NCBI GenBank assembly: GCA_017898095.1
Contig: JAGKQJ010000002.1
Coordinates: 1 to 64,000 of the forward strand
Source of the DNA: Bacillaceae bacterium Marseille-Q3522
GTDB taxonomy: Bacteria > Bacillota > Bacilli > Bacillales > Cytobacillaceae
DNA length: 64,000 nucleotides
Direction of reading: 5' to 3'
Shown here piece by piece: positions 1 through 10,185 of this stretch (within the stretch, counting starts at the first letter, position 1; the number at the start of each line of letters is the position of its first letter). The position numbers and the translations under genes were made by a program. Under the pieces are notes generated by a model. The model did not search any database. It saw nothing but the letters and a program-made list of their open reading frames with translations, and was not told the origin of the DNA.

Positions 1-1354
1 GATGATGGGCGGCATAATAGCGGCCATCTTCTTCATCAAACTCAAACAGCGGCCAATCCGTTACCCAGAGAAAATGGAACTTACTCTGATCAATTAAGTT
101 TAACTCTTTACCAAGTTTTAGACGCAGTGCACCAAGGGCATCGGCAACAACAGTTTTTTTATCGGCAACAAATAATAACAGGTCACCGTCTTCTGCTTGC
201 AGCTTTTCATTTATTGCTTTTTGTTCTTCTGCCGTTAAAAATTTGGCGATCGGACCTTTTAATTGATCCGTTTCTGCCTTCAGCCAGGCAAGTCCCTTTG
301 CCCCATAGCGAGAAACAAACTCTGTTAAAGCGTCGATATCTTTTCGCGAATAGCTGCCTGCCGCTCCTTTGACATTGATTGCTTTTACTTGTCCGCCTGA
401 AGCGACAGCATTTGTAAATACTTTAAAGCCGGAAGCCTTTACTGCCTCCGATACGTCTTTTAATTCCATCGCAAAGCGCGTATCCGGTTTGTCTGAGCCG
501 TAACGGTCCATTGCCTCTTGATAGAGTATGCGCGGAAAAGGCGATTCAATCTTTATTCCTTTTATTTCCATCATTATTTTTTGCATCATTTTTTCAATCA
601 TTGCGATAATATCATCCTGGCTCATGAAGCTTGTTTCAATGTCGAGCTGGGTAAATTCCGGCTGCCTGTCAGCACGCAAATCTTCATCGCGAAAACAGCG
701 GGCAATTTGATAATACCTTTCAAATCCGCCAATCATTAAAAGCTGCTTAAATAATTGCGGAGATTGCGGCAAAGCATAAAATTCTCCCGGGTGTACCCTG
801 CTTGGAACCAAATAATCACGTGCCCCTTCCGGAGTACTCTTTGTTAAGATCGGCGTTTCAACATCGAGAAATTCTTCTGCATCAAGAAAATCCCTCATTG
901 CTTTCGTTACTTTATGGCGCATTTTAAATGTTTCATACATAACTGGACGGCGTAAATCCAAATAACGGTATTTCAGACGGATATCTTCGGAAACATCTGT
1001 TTTATTATCAATCACAAATGGAGGGGTCTTTGCTTCACTTATAATCTCTAGCTCTTCTCCGCTTACTTCAATCCTTCCTGTTTTAATTTGATTATTTATT
1101 GTCGCTTCAGAGCGGGCGACCACTGTTCCCTTTACACCCAATACGTATTCATTGCGAACCTTCTCTGCAGCAGCAAGCGCTTCAGGAGACTTTTCCGGAT
1201 TAAAAACAACTTGTATCAATCCCGTGCGGTCACGTAAATCGATAAAAATTAGTCCGCCTAAATCGCGTCTTTTTTGCACCCAGCCTTTCAAAAAAATCTG
1301 CTCGTCAATGGCTGTTTCTGTTACTTCACCGCAAAAATAACTTCTCCCAAACAT
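1..1354 (-). CDS. aspS: Aspartyl-tRNA synthetase (3' part beyond window)
   Basis: The product charges tRNA-Asp in the cytoplasm. The visible 451 codons start [11 protein letters not shown] and contain an N-terminal OB-fold anticodon-binding part (about residues 1-110), then class II catalytic motifs including [18 protein letters not shown] near residue 215. A GAD-type insertion domain follows, and the visible part ends at GRYYAAHH, shortly before the last catalytic motif. The family is about 590 residues, so roughly 140 C-terminal residues lie outside the window. The ATG follows a TCCTCC-complement ribosome site and lies 12 bp after the hisS stop, so the gene is second in the hisS-aspS operon and should respond to the T-box upstream of hisS. 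Confidence 0.97.
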   Translation of the reverse strand, partial: MFGRSYFCGEVTETAIDEQIFLKGWVQKRRDLGGLIFIDLRDRTGLIQVVFNPEKSPEALAAAEKVRNEYVLGVKGTVVARSEATINNQIKTGRIEVSGEELEIISEAKTPPFVIDNKTDVSEDIRLKYRYLDLRRPVMYETFKMRHKVTKAMRDFLDAEEFLDVETPILTKSTPEGARDYLVPSRVHPGEFYALPQSPQLFKQLLMIGGFERYYQIARCFRDEDLRADRQPEFTQLDIETSFMSQDDIIAMIEKMMQKIMMEIKGIKIESPFPRILYQEAMDRYGSDKPDTRFAMELKDVSEAVKASGFKVFTNAVASGGQVKAINVKGAAGSYSRKDIDALTEFVSRYGAKGLAWLKAETDQLKGPIAKFLTAEEQKAINEKLQAEDGDLLLFVADKKTVVADALGALRLKLGKELNLIDQSKFHFLWVTDWPLFEFDEEDGRYYAAHH

Positions 1355-1366
1355 TTCTATTCCTCC

Positions 1367-2635
1367 TTAATAAAACTTTTGAAACTGCTTTATAAATTGA
1401 TCAAGTACAATTTCTTGCTGCTCACCGGTTTCCATGGATTTCAGAAGGATTTTATTTGCTGCCAACTCATCTTCTCCCAAAATAACAACATATTTTGCCT
1501 GCATACGGTCTGCTGATTTAAGCTGTGCTTTCATTTTGCGATTAAGATAGTCCCTTTCTGCACTGAAGCCGGCTAAGCGGAGCTGATACAGAAGTTTAAC
1601 GGTATAGTCCTTTGCCGCTTCCCCTAAAGATATCAAATAGCAATCGAGCTTGTCCTTTACAGGCAGTTCAATCTTTTCTGCCTCTAATGCAGCGAGCGCT
1701 CTTTCAATACTGAAGGCAAATCCGATTCCCGGCGTTTCGGGACCTCCCAATTCCTCTACGAGACCGTTATAGCGGCCGCCGCCGCATAATGTCGTGATCG
1801 CGCCAAAACCTTCCGCATCACTCATAATTTCAAACGCTGTATGATTATAATAATCAAGCCCTCTGACCAAATTGGTATCAACTTCAAAAGCAATATCCAG
1901 TGCTGTTAAATGCTGTTGTACTTTTTCAAAATATTGTCTGGAAGGCGCATTTAAAAAATCAATAATCGACGGCGCGGTTTTCATTAGCGGGTGCTCTCGG
2001 TCTTTTTTACAGTCCAGGATTCGCAGCGGATTTTTCTCTAACCGGCCCTTGCAATCGTCACAAAATTCATCGATCGCCGGTTTAAAATGATTAATTAAGG
2101 CATTCCGGTGTGCTATTCTGCTTTCAATATCGCCAAGACTGTTAATAACAAGTTTTAATTTTTTCAATCCGAGCTTCCCGTAGATCGACATTGCTAATGC
2201 AATCACTTCCGCATCAATCGCCGGATCGGCACTGCCAAGCGCTTCAACGCCAAATTGGACAAATTGGCGGAATCTCCCCGCCTGGGGACGCTCATAACGG
2301 AACATTGGTCCGAGATAATAAAGCTTGACCGGCTGATTGACATTGCCGTACAGCTTATGCTCTACAAACGCCCTGGTAACAGATGCCGTCCCTTCAGGCC
2401 GTAGAGTTATCCAATTATCCCCTTTATCTTTAAATGTGTACATCTCTTTTTGCACGATGTCGGTTGTATCACCAACCCCCCTTTCAAACAATTCCGTATG
2501 TTCGAAAATCGGGGTACGTATTTCCTGATAGCGGAATTTTTCACACAGCTCTGCTGCCTGTTTTTCTATCCAATGCCATTTTTTTATTTGCTGAGGAAGA
2601 ATATCCTGTGTTCCCCTTGGTCTTTGTATTGACAT
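1367..2635 (-). CDS. hisS: Histidyl-tRNA synthetase
   Basis: This class II synthetase, 422 residues, charges tRNA-His. It opens [14 protein letters not shown], typical of HisRS. Motif 2 lies around [18 protein letters not shown] (about residue 113), and the histidine-specific sequence [14 protein letters not shown] is near residue 257. The C-terminal anticodon-binding domain covers the last 100 residues. Length matches the family. The ATG has the ribosome site AAGGAGG at good spacing. It is the first gene of the operon with aspS and is preceded by a T-box leader with its own promoter. Confidence 0.98.
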   Translation of the reverse strand: MSIQRPRGTQDILPQQIKKWHWIEKQAAELCEKFRYQEIRTPIFEHTELFERGVGDTTDIVQKEMYTFKDKGDNWITLRPEGTASVTRAFVEHKLYGNVNQPVKLYYLGPMFRYERPQAGRFRQFVQFGVEALGSADPAIDAEVIALAMSIYGKLGLKKLKLVINSLGDIESRIAHRNALINHFKPAIDEFCDDCKGRLEKNPLRILDCKKDREHPLMKTAPSIIDFLNAPSRQYFEKVQQHLTALDIAFEVDTNLVRGLDYYNHTAFEIMSDAEGFGAITTLCGGGRYNGLVEELGGPETPGIGFAFSIERALAALEAEKIELPVKDKLDCYLISLGEAAKDYTVKLLYQLRLAGFSAERDYLNRKMKAQLKSADRMQAKYVVILGEDELAANKILLKSMETGEQQEIVLDQFIKQFQKFY

Positions 2636-2730
2636 TCGTATGTTCCTCCTTCCATCATCAAAACATATATCATCCAGTTACATAATCCAATATAATTAGC
2701 ATGCTACTATTTTATCCATTTTTAAACAGC

Positions 2731-3011
2731 AAAAAAGCTCTCATCTCCTTGTATATTTGATACAAGGGACGAGAGCGTAATTTTCCCGTGGTGCCACCCT
2801 AATTGAAGAATTGAACATCTTCCACTCATTTGCAGTTAACGCCTGCTTACGTTCGTCTCCTACTAAAGGGATACAACTTTTTCAGAGAGAAACCTTCCAG
2901 GGTGTCTTTCATTAACTCAGCATGCAGGGATACTTTCAGCCGCGGTAATCCCTTCTCTGGTCATCTGGATCGTTAATTACTTTTCCCCGATCAACGGTTT
3001 TTAAACTGGTT
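2731..3011 (-). promoter_or_regulatory. T-box riboswitch leader of hisS-aspS
   Basis: The minus strand carries the canonical T-box AGGGTGGCACCACGGG at 2785-2800. It is followed by a long terminator hairpin with a U-run at 2731-2776. Stem I can be folded: an AGUA S-turn strand next to AUUAAC pairs with GUUAAU followed by GAA. This places the specifier loop at 2901-2910. The loop reads GACAC, which contains both GAC (Asp) and CAC (His). The T-box variable base is C, which fits a tRNA with discriminator G, as in tRNA-Asp. The call as a T-box is certain; which tRNA is sensed is inferred. Confidence 0.96.
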
Positions 3012-3018
3012 TCTATTA

Positions 3019-3047
3019 ATCATACGGAGCTACATCTGCAAAGTCAA
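3019..3047 (-). promoter_or_regulatory. Sigma-A promoter of the hisS-aspS T-box transcript
   Basis: The minus strand shows TTGACT, a 17 bp spacer and TATGAT, just upstream of the T-box stem I. This is a near-consensus vegetative promoter placed correctly for the leader. Confidence 0.85.
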
Positions 3048-3058
3048 GAGGATTTTTG

Positions 3059-3235
3059 TTAATTTCGGTTTATCTTCTTTTTTAAGCTTCTAACATCCCG
3101 CAGTGACAGGCCAAATTCTGCAGCCAATTCATACATATCGGCATCCGGCTCTTTTTGCATAAAATCGTGAAAATCTATACCTAACAGCTGCTCATTGCCC
3201 ATTTGCGTTATGATGCTTTTACCGGTTAATCTCAT
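3059..3235 (-). CDS. Small YrzK-like helix-turn-helix protein
   Basis: This 58-residue product starts MRLTGKSII. Its C-terminal half (EPDADMYELAAEFGLSLRDV) looks like a helix-turn-helix segment ending in a lysine-rich tail. It occupies the place of yrzK between hisS and dtd in Bacillus, and I believe it belongs to that poorly studied family. An ATG eight codons upstream (3259) is in frame, but only the ATG at 3235 has a ribosome site (GGAGATAGG), so the shorter form is preferred. No function is known to me. It lies between the dtd side and the hisS promoter. Confidence 0.6.
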   Translation of the reverse strand: MRLTGKSIITQMGNEQLLGIDFHDFMQKEPDADMYELAAEFGLSLRDVRSLKKKINRN

Positions 3236-3435
3236 CCTATCTCCAACTTCCTGCGTCATTTCAAATTATTGTTTCCCATTAACGCAAGAAATATGAAGAG
3301 AGAATGGCGCTGCACTACCCCCGTAATCGGAGTTTAAAGTTTTCAAGCCTGCGAATTTCCGGCCTCTGACTTCCGAATGGCTTTTTAAATCTCATTCAAC
3401 AACTTTTTTTACACATACTGTACGATTCATTCCAT

Positions 3436-3496
3436 ATAAAGTGAAACTTTCATTTTTGAGGCGGGGGTTTTTACTGTCCCTTAATCTGCGATAAAA
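3436..3496 (+). repeat. Internally deleted copy of repeat family R1
   Basis: The left end ATAAAGTGAAACTTTCAT is joined directly to the right-end segment GAGGCGGGGGTTTTTACTG and AATCTGCGATAAAA. The central two hairpins of the full-length 215 bp R1 copies (6485, 15941, 36287) are missing. It lies in the 266 bp gap downstream of the small HTH gene promoter side and upstream of the dtd stop; the rest of that gap shows nothing else recognisable. Confidence 0.75.
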
Positions 3497-3525
3497 AAAA
3501 TCTCTGTTGCCTAGAGATGAATTAA

Positions 3526-3966
3526 TCACTTGCTTTCTATTATGAACGTAACCGGACCATCATTAATTAAACTTACTTCCATCATTGCTCCAAATTCACC
3601 GATTTCCACGTTAAATCCTTTTTCCCTCAGTTTTTCATTGAAAATCGTGTAAATTTGTTTGGCAAGTTCCGGCTTTGCCGCATCGGTAAAATTAGGCCTG
3701 CGCCCTTTCCGGCAGTTACCATACAGTGTAAATTGAGAAACGGATAATATTTCTCCTCCCTTTTCAAGAAGCGACAAATTCATTTTCCCTGATTCATCCT
3801 CAAAAACACGCAAATGTGCGATTTTATTTGCCAAAAAGTCAGCATCTTCTTCTGTATCACTATGAGTGACACCGACTAGCAGAACGAAGCCTTTCGTTAT
3901 TTTCCCAACTGTTTTTCCTGCAACTGTCACTTTCGCCTGTTTGCTTCTTTGTACTACAACCCGCAT
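3526..3966 (-). CDS. dtd: D-aminoacyl-tRNA deacylase
   Basis: The 146-residue enzyme hydrolyses D-aminoacyl-tRNAs (and Gly-tRNA-Ala), protecting translation. It shows the family start MRVVVQRS, the catalytic-site motif SVSQFTLYG near residue 75 and the NDGPVT motif near residue 135 that forms the chiral proofreading cis-Gly-Pro site. Length is normal. It lies 23 bp downstream of relA on the same strand, the usual relA-dtd pair in Bacillaceae, so the two are probably co-transcribed. Confidence 0.97.
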   Translation of the reverse strand: MRVVVQRSKQAKVTVAGKTVGKITKGFVLLVGVTHSDTEEDADFLANKIAHLRVFEDESGKMNLSLLEKGGEILSVSQFTLYGNCRKGRRPNFTDAAKPELAKQIYTIFNEKLREKGFNVEIGEFGAMMEVSLINDGPVTFIIESK

Positions 3967-3989
3967 TTTCTATCCCCTTTTTCAACCTG

Positions 3990-6188
3990 CTAATTCATTA
4001 CTCTCCTGACAGAATAAATATCAGGAATTTGCTTAATACGGTCAACTACTTTCTGTAAATGTCTTATATTCATAATCGAAATAGACATATTGATCGTTGC
4101 CATCTTATTTCGATCTGAACGTCCTGAAACAACAGATATATTTGTTTTTGTTTCGTTAACCGCCTGCAGAACTTCGTTTAAAAGCCCGCGGCGGTCATAT
4201 CCGTTTATTTCAATGTCGACCTTATATTCTTTATGATCGTTGTAAGTCGTCTCCCATTCGACAGGAATAAGTCTTGACTTTGCTTCCTCAGAAGTGGCAT
4301 TCGGACAATCGGCACGGTGAACCGAGACACCTCTGCCTTTTGTGATATAACCGACAATAGCATCACCAGGAACCGGATTACAACAGCGCGATAATCGTAC
4401 TAATAAATTGTCGACGCCCTGGACACGGACACCGGAATCTCTTTTTCTTGTTGAAGCGGGTAATGTTTTTATATCGGAAACGGTCTGAACGATCGATGCG
4501 CTTTGCTCCTGATCCCGTTGTTTCCGCCACTTTTCTGTTAAGCGGTTAGCCACCTGAAGAGCTGTGATGCCATTATAACCGACCGCAGCATACATATCCT
4601 CTTCTTGTGAAAAATTAAATTTTTCCGAAACACGCTTAACATTTTCCGGTGTTAACACTTCTTTTACGTCAAATTCCATCTGCCGTATTTCCCGCTCCAC
4701 TTGCTCCTTGCCTTTATCAATATTTTCTTCTTTTCGCTGTTTTTTAAAGAATTGTCTGATCTTGTTTTTTGCCTGCGATGTTTGTGCCAGCTTCAGCCAG
4801 TCCTGGCTTGGACCGTATGAATGCTTCGAAGTTAATATTTCGACAATGTCACCTGTTTTTAATTGGTAATCAAGTGTAACCATTTTTCCATTTACCTTTG
4901 CACCAATTGTTTTATTGCCGATTTCCGAGTGAATCCGGTAGGCAAAATCAATGGGAACAGAACCTAATGGAAGCTCAATAACATCCCCTTTAGGTGTGAA
5001 AACAAATACCATATCCGAAAAAAGGTCTATTTTCAGAGACTCCATAAATTCTTCTGCATTGACTGCGTCTTCCTGAAACTCAAGAATCTCGCGGAACCAA
5101 GACAATTTTTCATCAAAGGAATTCCCTTCATGAACCGTTTTTCCCTCTTTGTATGCCCAGTGTGCAGCAATACCGTATTCTGCAATCCGGTGCATATCCG
5201 TTGTCCTGATTTGCACCTCAAGCGGATCTCCTTTCGGTCCGATTACGGTTGTATGAAGAGATTGATACATATTTTGCTTTGGCATCGCAATATAATCTTT
5301 AAAACGGCCGGGCATTGGTTTCCAGCATGTGTGAATGATTCCCAGTACTGCATAACAGTCTTTAATACTGCCAACGATAATCCGTACCGCCAACAAGTCA
5401 TAAATTTCATTAAATTGTTTATTTTGCAGAACCATTTTCCGATAGATGCTGTAAATATGCTTTGGCCTTCCGGATATTTCTGCACTGATCGACACATCAT
5501 CTAAGCGTTTTTTCACTTCTTTTACAACTTCATCTAAGTAGTTTTCTCTTTCTTCACGCTTCTTTTTCATAAGGTTAACAATACGATAATATTGCTGGGG
5601 ATTTAAAAAACGAAGTGCAGTATCTTCAAGTTCCCATTTAATTCTGGATATTCCTAAACGATGAGCAAGCGGGGCAAAAATTTCAAGGGTCTCATTCGAA
5701 ATCCTGCGCTGCTTTTCTAATGGTAAATGTTTGAGCGTTCTCATATTATGAAGCCTGTCGGCTAATTTTATTAAGATAACACGAATATCCTGTGCCATTG
5801 CGACAAACATTTTCCGGTGGTTCTCAGCCTGCTGCTCTTCATGAGATTTATATTTTATTTTTCCTAATTTTGTAACACCATCAACGAGCATTGCCACTTC
5901 CGAGCTGAAAATTTCTTCAATATCAGCAAGTGTAGCATCCGTATCTTCGACAACATCGTGAAGAAAGCCGGCAGCAACCGTTGCAGGATCCATTTCTAAA
6001 TCAGCGAGAATACCAGCAACCTGAATCGGATGGATAATGTACGGTTCTCCTGACTTGCGATACTGATCACGGTGAGCATGATTTGCAAAATCATACGCCT
6101 TTTTTATAAACTGGGTATGCTCTTCATTTAAATATGTTTTCGTTTTGTCGATGACCTGTTCGGCGGTTAAAACCCGGTCGTTCGCCAT
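3990..6188 (-). CDS. relA: Bifunctional (p)ppGpp synthetase/hydrolase Rel
   Basis: This 732-residue long RSH protein makes and degrades the stringent alarmone. The N-terminal HD hydrolase has HDVVEDTD near residue 77, so hydrolysis should be active. The synthetase domain carries RFKDYIAMPKQN and YQSLHT near residues 295-315. A TGS domain (about 390-450), a helical and zinc-finger-like region with RCCNPVPGD near 585, and a C-terminal ACT domain ending in VRRVMN complete the protein. It is the first gene of a unit with dtd and has its own promoter at 6247. Confidence 0.98.
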   Translation of the reverse strand: MANDRVLTAEQVIDKTKTYLNEEHTQFIKKAYDFANHAHRDQYRKSGEPYIIHPIQVAGILADLEMDPATVAAGFLHDVVEDTDATLADIEEIFSSEVAMLVDGVTKLGKIKYKSHEEQQAENHRKMFVAMAQDIRVILIKLADRLHNMRTLKHLPLEKQRRISNETLEIFAPLAHRLGISRIKWELEDTALRFLNPQQYYRIVNLMKKKREERENYLDEVVKEVKKRLDDVSISAEISGRPKHIYSIYRKMVLQNKQFNEIYDLLAVRIIVGSIKDCYAVLGIIHTCWKPMPGRFKDYIAMPKQNMYQSLHTTVIGPKGDPLEVQIRTTDMHRIAEYGIAAHWAYKEGKTVHEGNSFDEKLSWFREILEFQEDAVNAEEFMESLKIDLFSDMVFVFTPKGDVIELPLGSVPIDFAYRIHSEIGNKTIGAKVNGKMVTLDYQLKTGDIVEILTSKHSYGPSQDWLKLAQTSQAKNKIRQFFKKQRKEENIDKGKEQVEREIRQMEFDVKEVLTPENVKRVSEKFNFSQEEDMYAAVGYNGITALQVANRLTEKWRKQRDQEQSASIVQTVSDIKTLPASTRKRDSGVRVQGVDNLLVRLSRCCNPVPGDAIVGYITKGRGVSVHRADCPNATSEEAKSRLIPVEWETTYNDHKEYKVDIEINGYDRRGLLNEVLQAVNETKTNISVVSGRSDRNKMATINMSISIMNIRHLQKVVDRIKQIPDIYSVRRVMN

Positions 6189-6246
6189 ATAATCACCTTT
6201 ATCTCAAAAAATTATCAATCACTTGCTGATTAGAATGATTGTTACT

Positions 6247-6275
6247 ATTATCGAAAAAAAAAACACATATGTAAA
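6247..6275 (-). promoter_or_regulatory. Putative sigma-A promoter of relA
   Basis: The minus strand reads TTTACA, a 17 bp spacer containing a run of ten T, then GATAAT, about 60 bp upstream of the relA ATG. The match and spacing are good but it is not experimentally supported here. Between this promoter and the R1 repeat (6300-6484) nothing else was recognised. Confidence 0.6.
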
Positions 6276-6484
6276 GAGTTTATTCATTTTTTCTCCGCAA
6301 AAAACAGAAATATGTCGAATAAACTCGAAATTTAGCGCAAATCAATTCATGAAAAAAATATGTAATTCAGGTTGAAACGGTGGAGAAAGCAGCCTATTAT
6401 CACCACGTATTCCCCTGATTTTTCTTCTAATTCGATTAATTTGTTGATAAAAAGGAACCGGGTTACAATACCGATTCCTTTGTA

Positions 6485-6699
6485 ATAAAGTGAAACTTCC
6501 ATCAGTGGGGGTTTTCTTTCATCCCCCACTGATGGTTAGCCACGCAGAGCCTGGTTGAATTTTCTAAGGGCTAAAGCCCAAAGAAAATTCTTATCTCACC
6601 AATCGGGCTTTTAGGGGCAGTTTATCCCCCACCTAAAATGACTGGTATTACCTCCATTTTTGAGGTGGGGGTATTACTGCCCCTTAATCTGCGATAAAA
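6485..6699 (+). repeat. Repeat family R1, full-length copy A
   Basis: This 215 bp palindrome-rich element runs from ATAAAGTGAAACTTCCATC to CTTAATCTGCGATAAAA. It contains three nested hairpin modules: CCATCAGTGGGGG paired with CCCCCACTGATGG; a middle module around GGGCTAAAGCCC flanked by GCCTGGTTGA and TCACCAATCGGGC; and GGGGCAGT...ACTGCCCC enclosing two GGTGGGGG-type arms. Copies at 15941 and 36287 are nearly identical. It sits between relA and apt. It encodes no protein. Confidence 0.9.
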
Positions 6700-6737
6700 T
6701 TGCTAATGGGAAATTTGCCCCTGCGGCCGCTCCTATT

Positions 6738-7250
6738 TTAATAAGACATTAAAGTAAAAATGTCGTATCCTTCTAATTTTTTTCTGCCGTCAAGATAGGC
6801 AAGTTCAATTAAAAACGCAATTCCAACAACGACGCCGCCTAATGCTTCCACGAGTTTTATCGTGGCATCAATGGTCCCTCCTGTTGCAAGTAGATCATCT
6901 GTAATCAGGACACGCTGTCCGGGTTTAATAGCATCTTTATGAATTGTTAATGTATTAGTCCCGTACTCAAGATCATAATCTACCTGTATCGTCTCACGCG
7001 GAAGCTTCCCTGCTTTACGAACTGGTGCAAAGCCAACTTCTAATGCATATGAAACCGGACAGCCTATAATAAAGCCGCGTGCTTCCGGTCCGACGACAAC
7101 ATCAATTTCTTTTTGTCTGGCAAAATCAATAAGCTGATCCATTGCATATTTGTAAGCTTTTCCGTTATCCATTAATGTTGTAATATCTTTAAATTGTATT
7201 CCCGGCTTCGGCCAATCTTCAACAATCGTTATATATTTTTTTAGGTCCAT
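6738..7250 (-). CDS. apt: Adenine phosphoribosyltransferase
   Basis: This 170-residue purine salvage enzyme converts adenine and PRPP to AMP. The PRPP-binding loop is visible as [13 protein letters not shown] near residue 120, with PEARGFIIG near residue 63 and the start [17 protein letters not shown] typical of Apt. The ATG lies inside the last codons of recJ (10 bp overlap), so it is translationally coupled to recJ. This recJ-apt-relA order is conserved in Bacillus. Confidence 0.98.
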   Translation of the reverse strand: MDLKKYITIVEDWPKPGIQFKDITTLMDNGKAYKYAMDQLIDFARQKEIDVVVGPEARGFIIGCPVSYALEVGFAPVRKAGKLPRETIQVDYDLEYGTNTLTIHKDAIKPGQRVLITDDLLATGGTIDATIKLVEALGGVVVGIAFLIELAYLDGRKKLEGYDIFTLMSY

Positions 7251-9610
7251 TCTTTCTCTGCCTCCTCCGTTTTATCCCTTTCTTGAAAACATGCGTTGAA
7301 AAATTTCTTTAATTGCTCATAAGATGAATAAAGCAGCTCATTTTCCAACGAATATTGTGCATGTTTTTGCCGGTACGTATTTGATTCCGTTAAATCATGC
7401 TTATTTGCATGTTTATTAAGCGAAATAAATCCATTGTCTATTTTAACAAACTCCAGCTCAAAAAACACCTTTGACATAAATTTTACCGCGTCACTGCTCC
7501 AGCCTCTATGCTTTGCCAATGCTGTGCCTAAATGGCGGACGTCGAAGGTCCCTTTCTTTGCGAGAAAGGCATAATACCATTTAAAATCCTCCCGTGACGG
7601 AATTGTACTGAAATAATCACTATTTTCTTTGTAAAAATGCACATATATCCTTACAGGCTTTATCTGCTCAAGCAAACGGCGCAGTTGCTCTTTTGAAGCA
7701 GGAAGATCTGCTAACACAAGGTCTTGTCCCGTTAATACAGGTTTTTTTACATCTTCCATATAGCAAAGCCGGTCTTTTTCCTCTTGGAGGATTTTTTCAA
7801 ATAATGCAAGATGATTTTTTTGAAAAACAACCCACTGCGCATCTTCGGCAGGAATACATTCTTTCATCCGTTCCATTCTTTTTAATCCGCGATAATCGAA
7901 CAACTGCCAGCAATCAATTTTTATATCCTTTACAAAAAGCTGCGGCGAACGCACATTATTCCATTCATTAATTGCTAATTCACCAATAACAGAAAGCGGC
8001 GATCCCGGGGCTATTTGCTGATAAAGCGGTCCCAGTCCGAAGCCGACACCATTTAACGTAAATCCTTCTTGCTCGAGTGTTACCTTCAAATGCGTATTAT
8101 CAGCACCTATTCTGCGCATGCTCGCTATTTGCGCATGATCAATCATCACTAAAGGCTTGGGATTATCCGTTCCATATGGAGCAAGCATGTTCAGTTCTTC
8201 CAGTGCTTTTAAGTCAATTTCTTTTAACGGAACTGTTTCATCCAAATATGTAAGCGGCAGAAAATCTTCGTCCGAGAGCAATTCTGTTGCGAAATGATGA
8301 AGGCGGCGGCGGAGTTCTTCGACATTTTCAAGCGGCAACGTCATCCCTGCAGCCATTGGATGACCGCCAAAATGAGGCAGTAATTCTTTACATTTTGTTA
8401 AATTTTGAAAAATATCAAAGCCGGCAATACTCCTCGCCGAGCCTTTCGCAAGGCCTTTCTGATGATTATAGCTTAAGATAATCACAGGCCGGTAATATTT
8501 TTCTACCAGTTTCGAAGCGACGATCCCGATGACTCCGGGATTCCAGCCTTCTTTGCCAATGACAAGGACAGCATTGTCGTGCGGAGGAAAGTGTTTTTCT
8601 ACTTCTTCCATTGCTTCTTCCGTTATTTTTTTCACGATTTCCTGGCGCCTTTTATTTAATTCATCAATCTCTTCCGCTATCATTTCTGCTTCTTGCGGCT
8701 CTTCGCTGACTAAAAGCTGAACAGCCGGATCAGCACTATCCAGTCTTCCGGCAGCATTTAGCCGCGGGGCAACAATAAAGCCGATTGTTTCCTCATTAAC
8801 AAGCGACAGATCGTTTATTCCGGCCTGCTTACATAATGCTTTTAAGCCGATATGTTCCGTTTGCCGGATTTTTTGCAACCCTTTTTTTACAAGGAGACGA
8901 TTTTCATCTTGTAAAGAAACGAGATCTGCGACTGTCCCGATTACAGCAATGTCAAGCAGCTGCTCCGGCACAAATCCGTACAATGCATGTGCACACTTAA
9001 ATGCGACTCCTGCTCCGGAAAGCTCACGGAAAGGGTATGCACTTTGCGGCAGCTTCGGATGAATGATCGCGTACGCTTGCGGGAGTACCGCACCAGGTTC
9101 ATGATGATCGGTAATCATCAGATCAATGCCAAGCTCTTTCGCATATGCCGCTTCTTCCAACGCCGCAATACCGGTATCGACCGTGATAATTAAGCGAAAC
9201 CCTTTTTCAAACGCATGCTGAAAAGCTGCTTTGTTCGGACCATACCCTTCCGTAAAACGGTTCGGAATATAAAAATCAACGACAGCACCTAACTGTTGAA
9301 GTGTCTGCAGCATGATCACCGTACTTGTTACGCCGTCTGCATCATAATCGCCAAAAATTAAGATCGGCTCTTTTTCTGTGATTGCTTGTTTCACCCGCTG
9401 AACAAAGCGTTCCATTCCGTCCAGTAAAAACGGGTCATAGAAAGTTTGCTTTTCCGGAAATAAAAAAGCCCTGGCTGCCTCCTCCGAGTTGATCCCTCGA
9501 TTTACTAACAGGCCGGCAACAAGGGGGGAAATATTTAATTGTTGAACTAGCTTCTGCTTCTTTTCTTCGTCAGATTTCTTTATCATCCATCTTGTTTTTG
9601 ACTGTAACAT
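7241..9610 (-). CDS. recJ: Single-stranded-DNA-specific exonuclease RecJ
   Basis: This 5'-3' ssDNA exonuclease of recombination and mismatch repair is 789 residues long. DHH phosphoesterase motifs are clear: [12 protein letters not shown] near residue 86, TVDTG, then DHHEPG near 165, and the DHHA1 part [16 protein letters not shown] with GGHPMAAG near 400-420. A C-terminal RecJ OB and the extra C-terminal domain of Firmicutes follow. I chose ATG 9610 ([12 protein letters not shown]) because it has an AGAGGTG ribosome site and matches family N-termini; the frame is open 21 codons further upstream. It overlaps apt by 10 bp. Confidence 0.96.
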   Translation of the reverse strand: MLQSKTRWMIKKSDEEKKQKLVQQLNISPLVAGLLVNRGINSEEAARAFLFPEKQTFYDPFLLDGMERFVQRVKQAITEKEPILIFGDYDADGVTSTVIMLQTLQQLGAVVDFYIPNRFTEGYGPNKAAFQHAFEKGFRLIITVDTGIAALEEAAYAKELGIDLMITDHHEPGAVLPQAYAIIHPKLPQSAYPFRELSGAGVAFKCAHALYGFVPEQLLDIAVIGTVADLVSLQDENRLLVKKGLQKIRQTEHIGLKALCKQAGINDLSLVNEETIGFIVAPRLNAAGRLDSADPAVQLLVSEEPQEAEMIAEEIDELNKRRQEIVKKITEEAMEEVEKHFPPHDNAVLVIGKEGWNPGVIGIVASKLVEKYYRPVIILSYNHQKGLAKGSARSIAGFDIFQNLTKCKELLPHFGGHPMAAGMTLPLENVEELRRRLHHFATELLSDEDFLPLTYLDETVPLKEIDLKALEELNMLAPYGTDNPKPLVMIDHAQIASMRRIGADNTHLKVTLEQEGFTLNGVGFGLGPLYQQIAPGSPLSVIGELAINEWNNVRSPQLFVKDIKIDCWQLFDYRGLKRMERMKECIPAEDAQWVVFQKNHLALFEKILQEEKDRLCYMEDVKKPVLTGQDLVLADLPASKEQLRRLLEQIKPVRIYVHFYKENSDYFSTIPSREDFKWYYAFLAKKGTFDVRHLGTALAKHRGWSSDAVKFMSKVFFELEFVKIDNGFISLNKHANKHDLTESNTYRQKHAQYSLENELLYSSYEQLKKFFNACFQERDKTEEAEKEWT

Positions 9611-9751
9611 AAATTCACCTCTTGCTCTATCATTATACAAGAGGCAGTGACATTCTACAACGAACGCTATCATTTCGCTTATTTATATTTGTCCAACATA
9701 ATATCATAATACCTTCAGCAGCGTATTCCTGCCTTTAAAAATTTCAATTTT

Positions 9752-10054
9752 CTATTCGTCAGATCCCTTTTCTTGTATATTTTCTCCTTTATACATTTGC
9801 AGTTCGCTTGTTAATGAGTGATTTTCCTTTTTTAAATCTTTCAATTCTTTTTGCAAACCATATACACGGACAAGTCCGACAGAGCCAATCATCACGCCGC
9901 CCATTAACACCGAAACTAAGATTACGAGAATTAACGGCCAATCGCTCTTACCAAATAAATAATTTACCGTTACAGGATTAACATTAATAACTGCAAAAAT
10001 AGCGACAATTAAAGCAAAAACAATCCCAAGCAAAAATGTCCATTGAAATTTCAT
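9752..10054 (-). CDS. LapA family (DUF1049, YrvD-like) membrane protein
   Basis: The 100-residue protein has two hydrophobic segments (about 7-28 and 41-63) with the LapA-family sequence FAVINVNPVTVNYLFG between them. A charged C-terminal coiled tail of about 35 residues should lie in the cytoplasm. Position between secDF and recJ matches YrvD of B. subtilis. In other bacteria LapA proteins help assemble envelope complexes; the role here is unknown. A hairpin terminator (10141) separates it from secDF. Confidence 0.85.
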   Translation of the reverse strand: MKFQWTFLLGIVFALIVAIFAVINVNPVTVNYLFGKSDWPLILVILVSVLMGGVMIGSVGLVRVYGLQKELKDLKKENHSLTSELQMYKGENIQEKGSDE

Positions 10055-10140
10055 ACTAGCCCTTCTTTCCTTTACTATCGTTCATTTCCAGCCAATATCA
10101 GTACAATCATAAGCGATACCAATTAACATACTCACTAAAA

Positions 10141-10175
10141 TTTCAAAAAGCTGTCACAATGACAGCTTTTTGAAA
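10141..10175 (-). terminator. Rho-independent hairpin after secDF
   Basis: A perfect 16 bp stem, TTTCAAAAAGCTGTCA against its complement with loop CAA, sits 10 bp after the secDF stop. The A/T-rich stem base could supply a U-tract in both directions. Confidence 0.8.
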
Positions 10176-10185
10176 AAAACATGAA

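Noticed and set aside
6347-6529. 60-codon minus-strand frame between relA and apt
   Set aside because: It runs into the R1 repeat, has no ribosome site and no family similarity.
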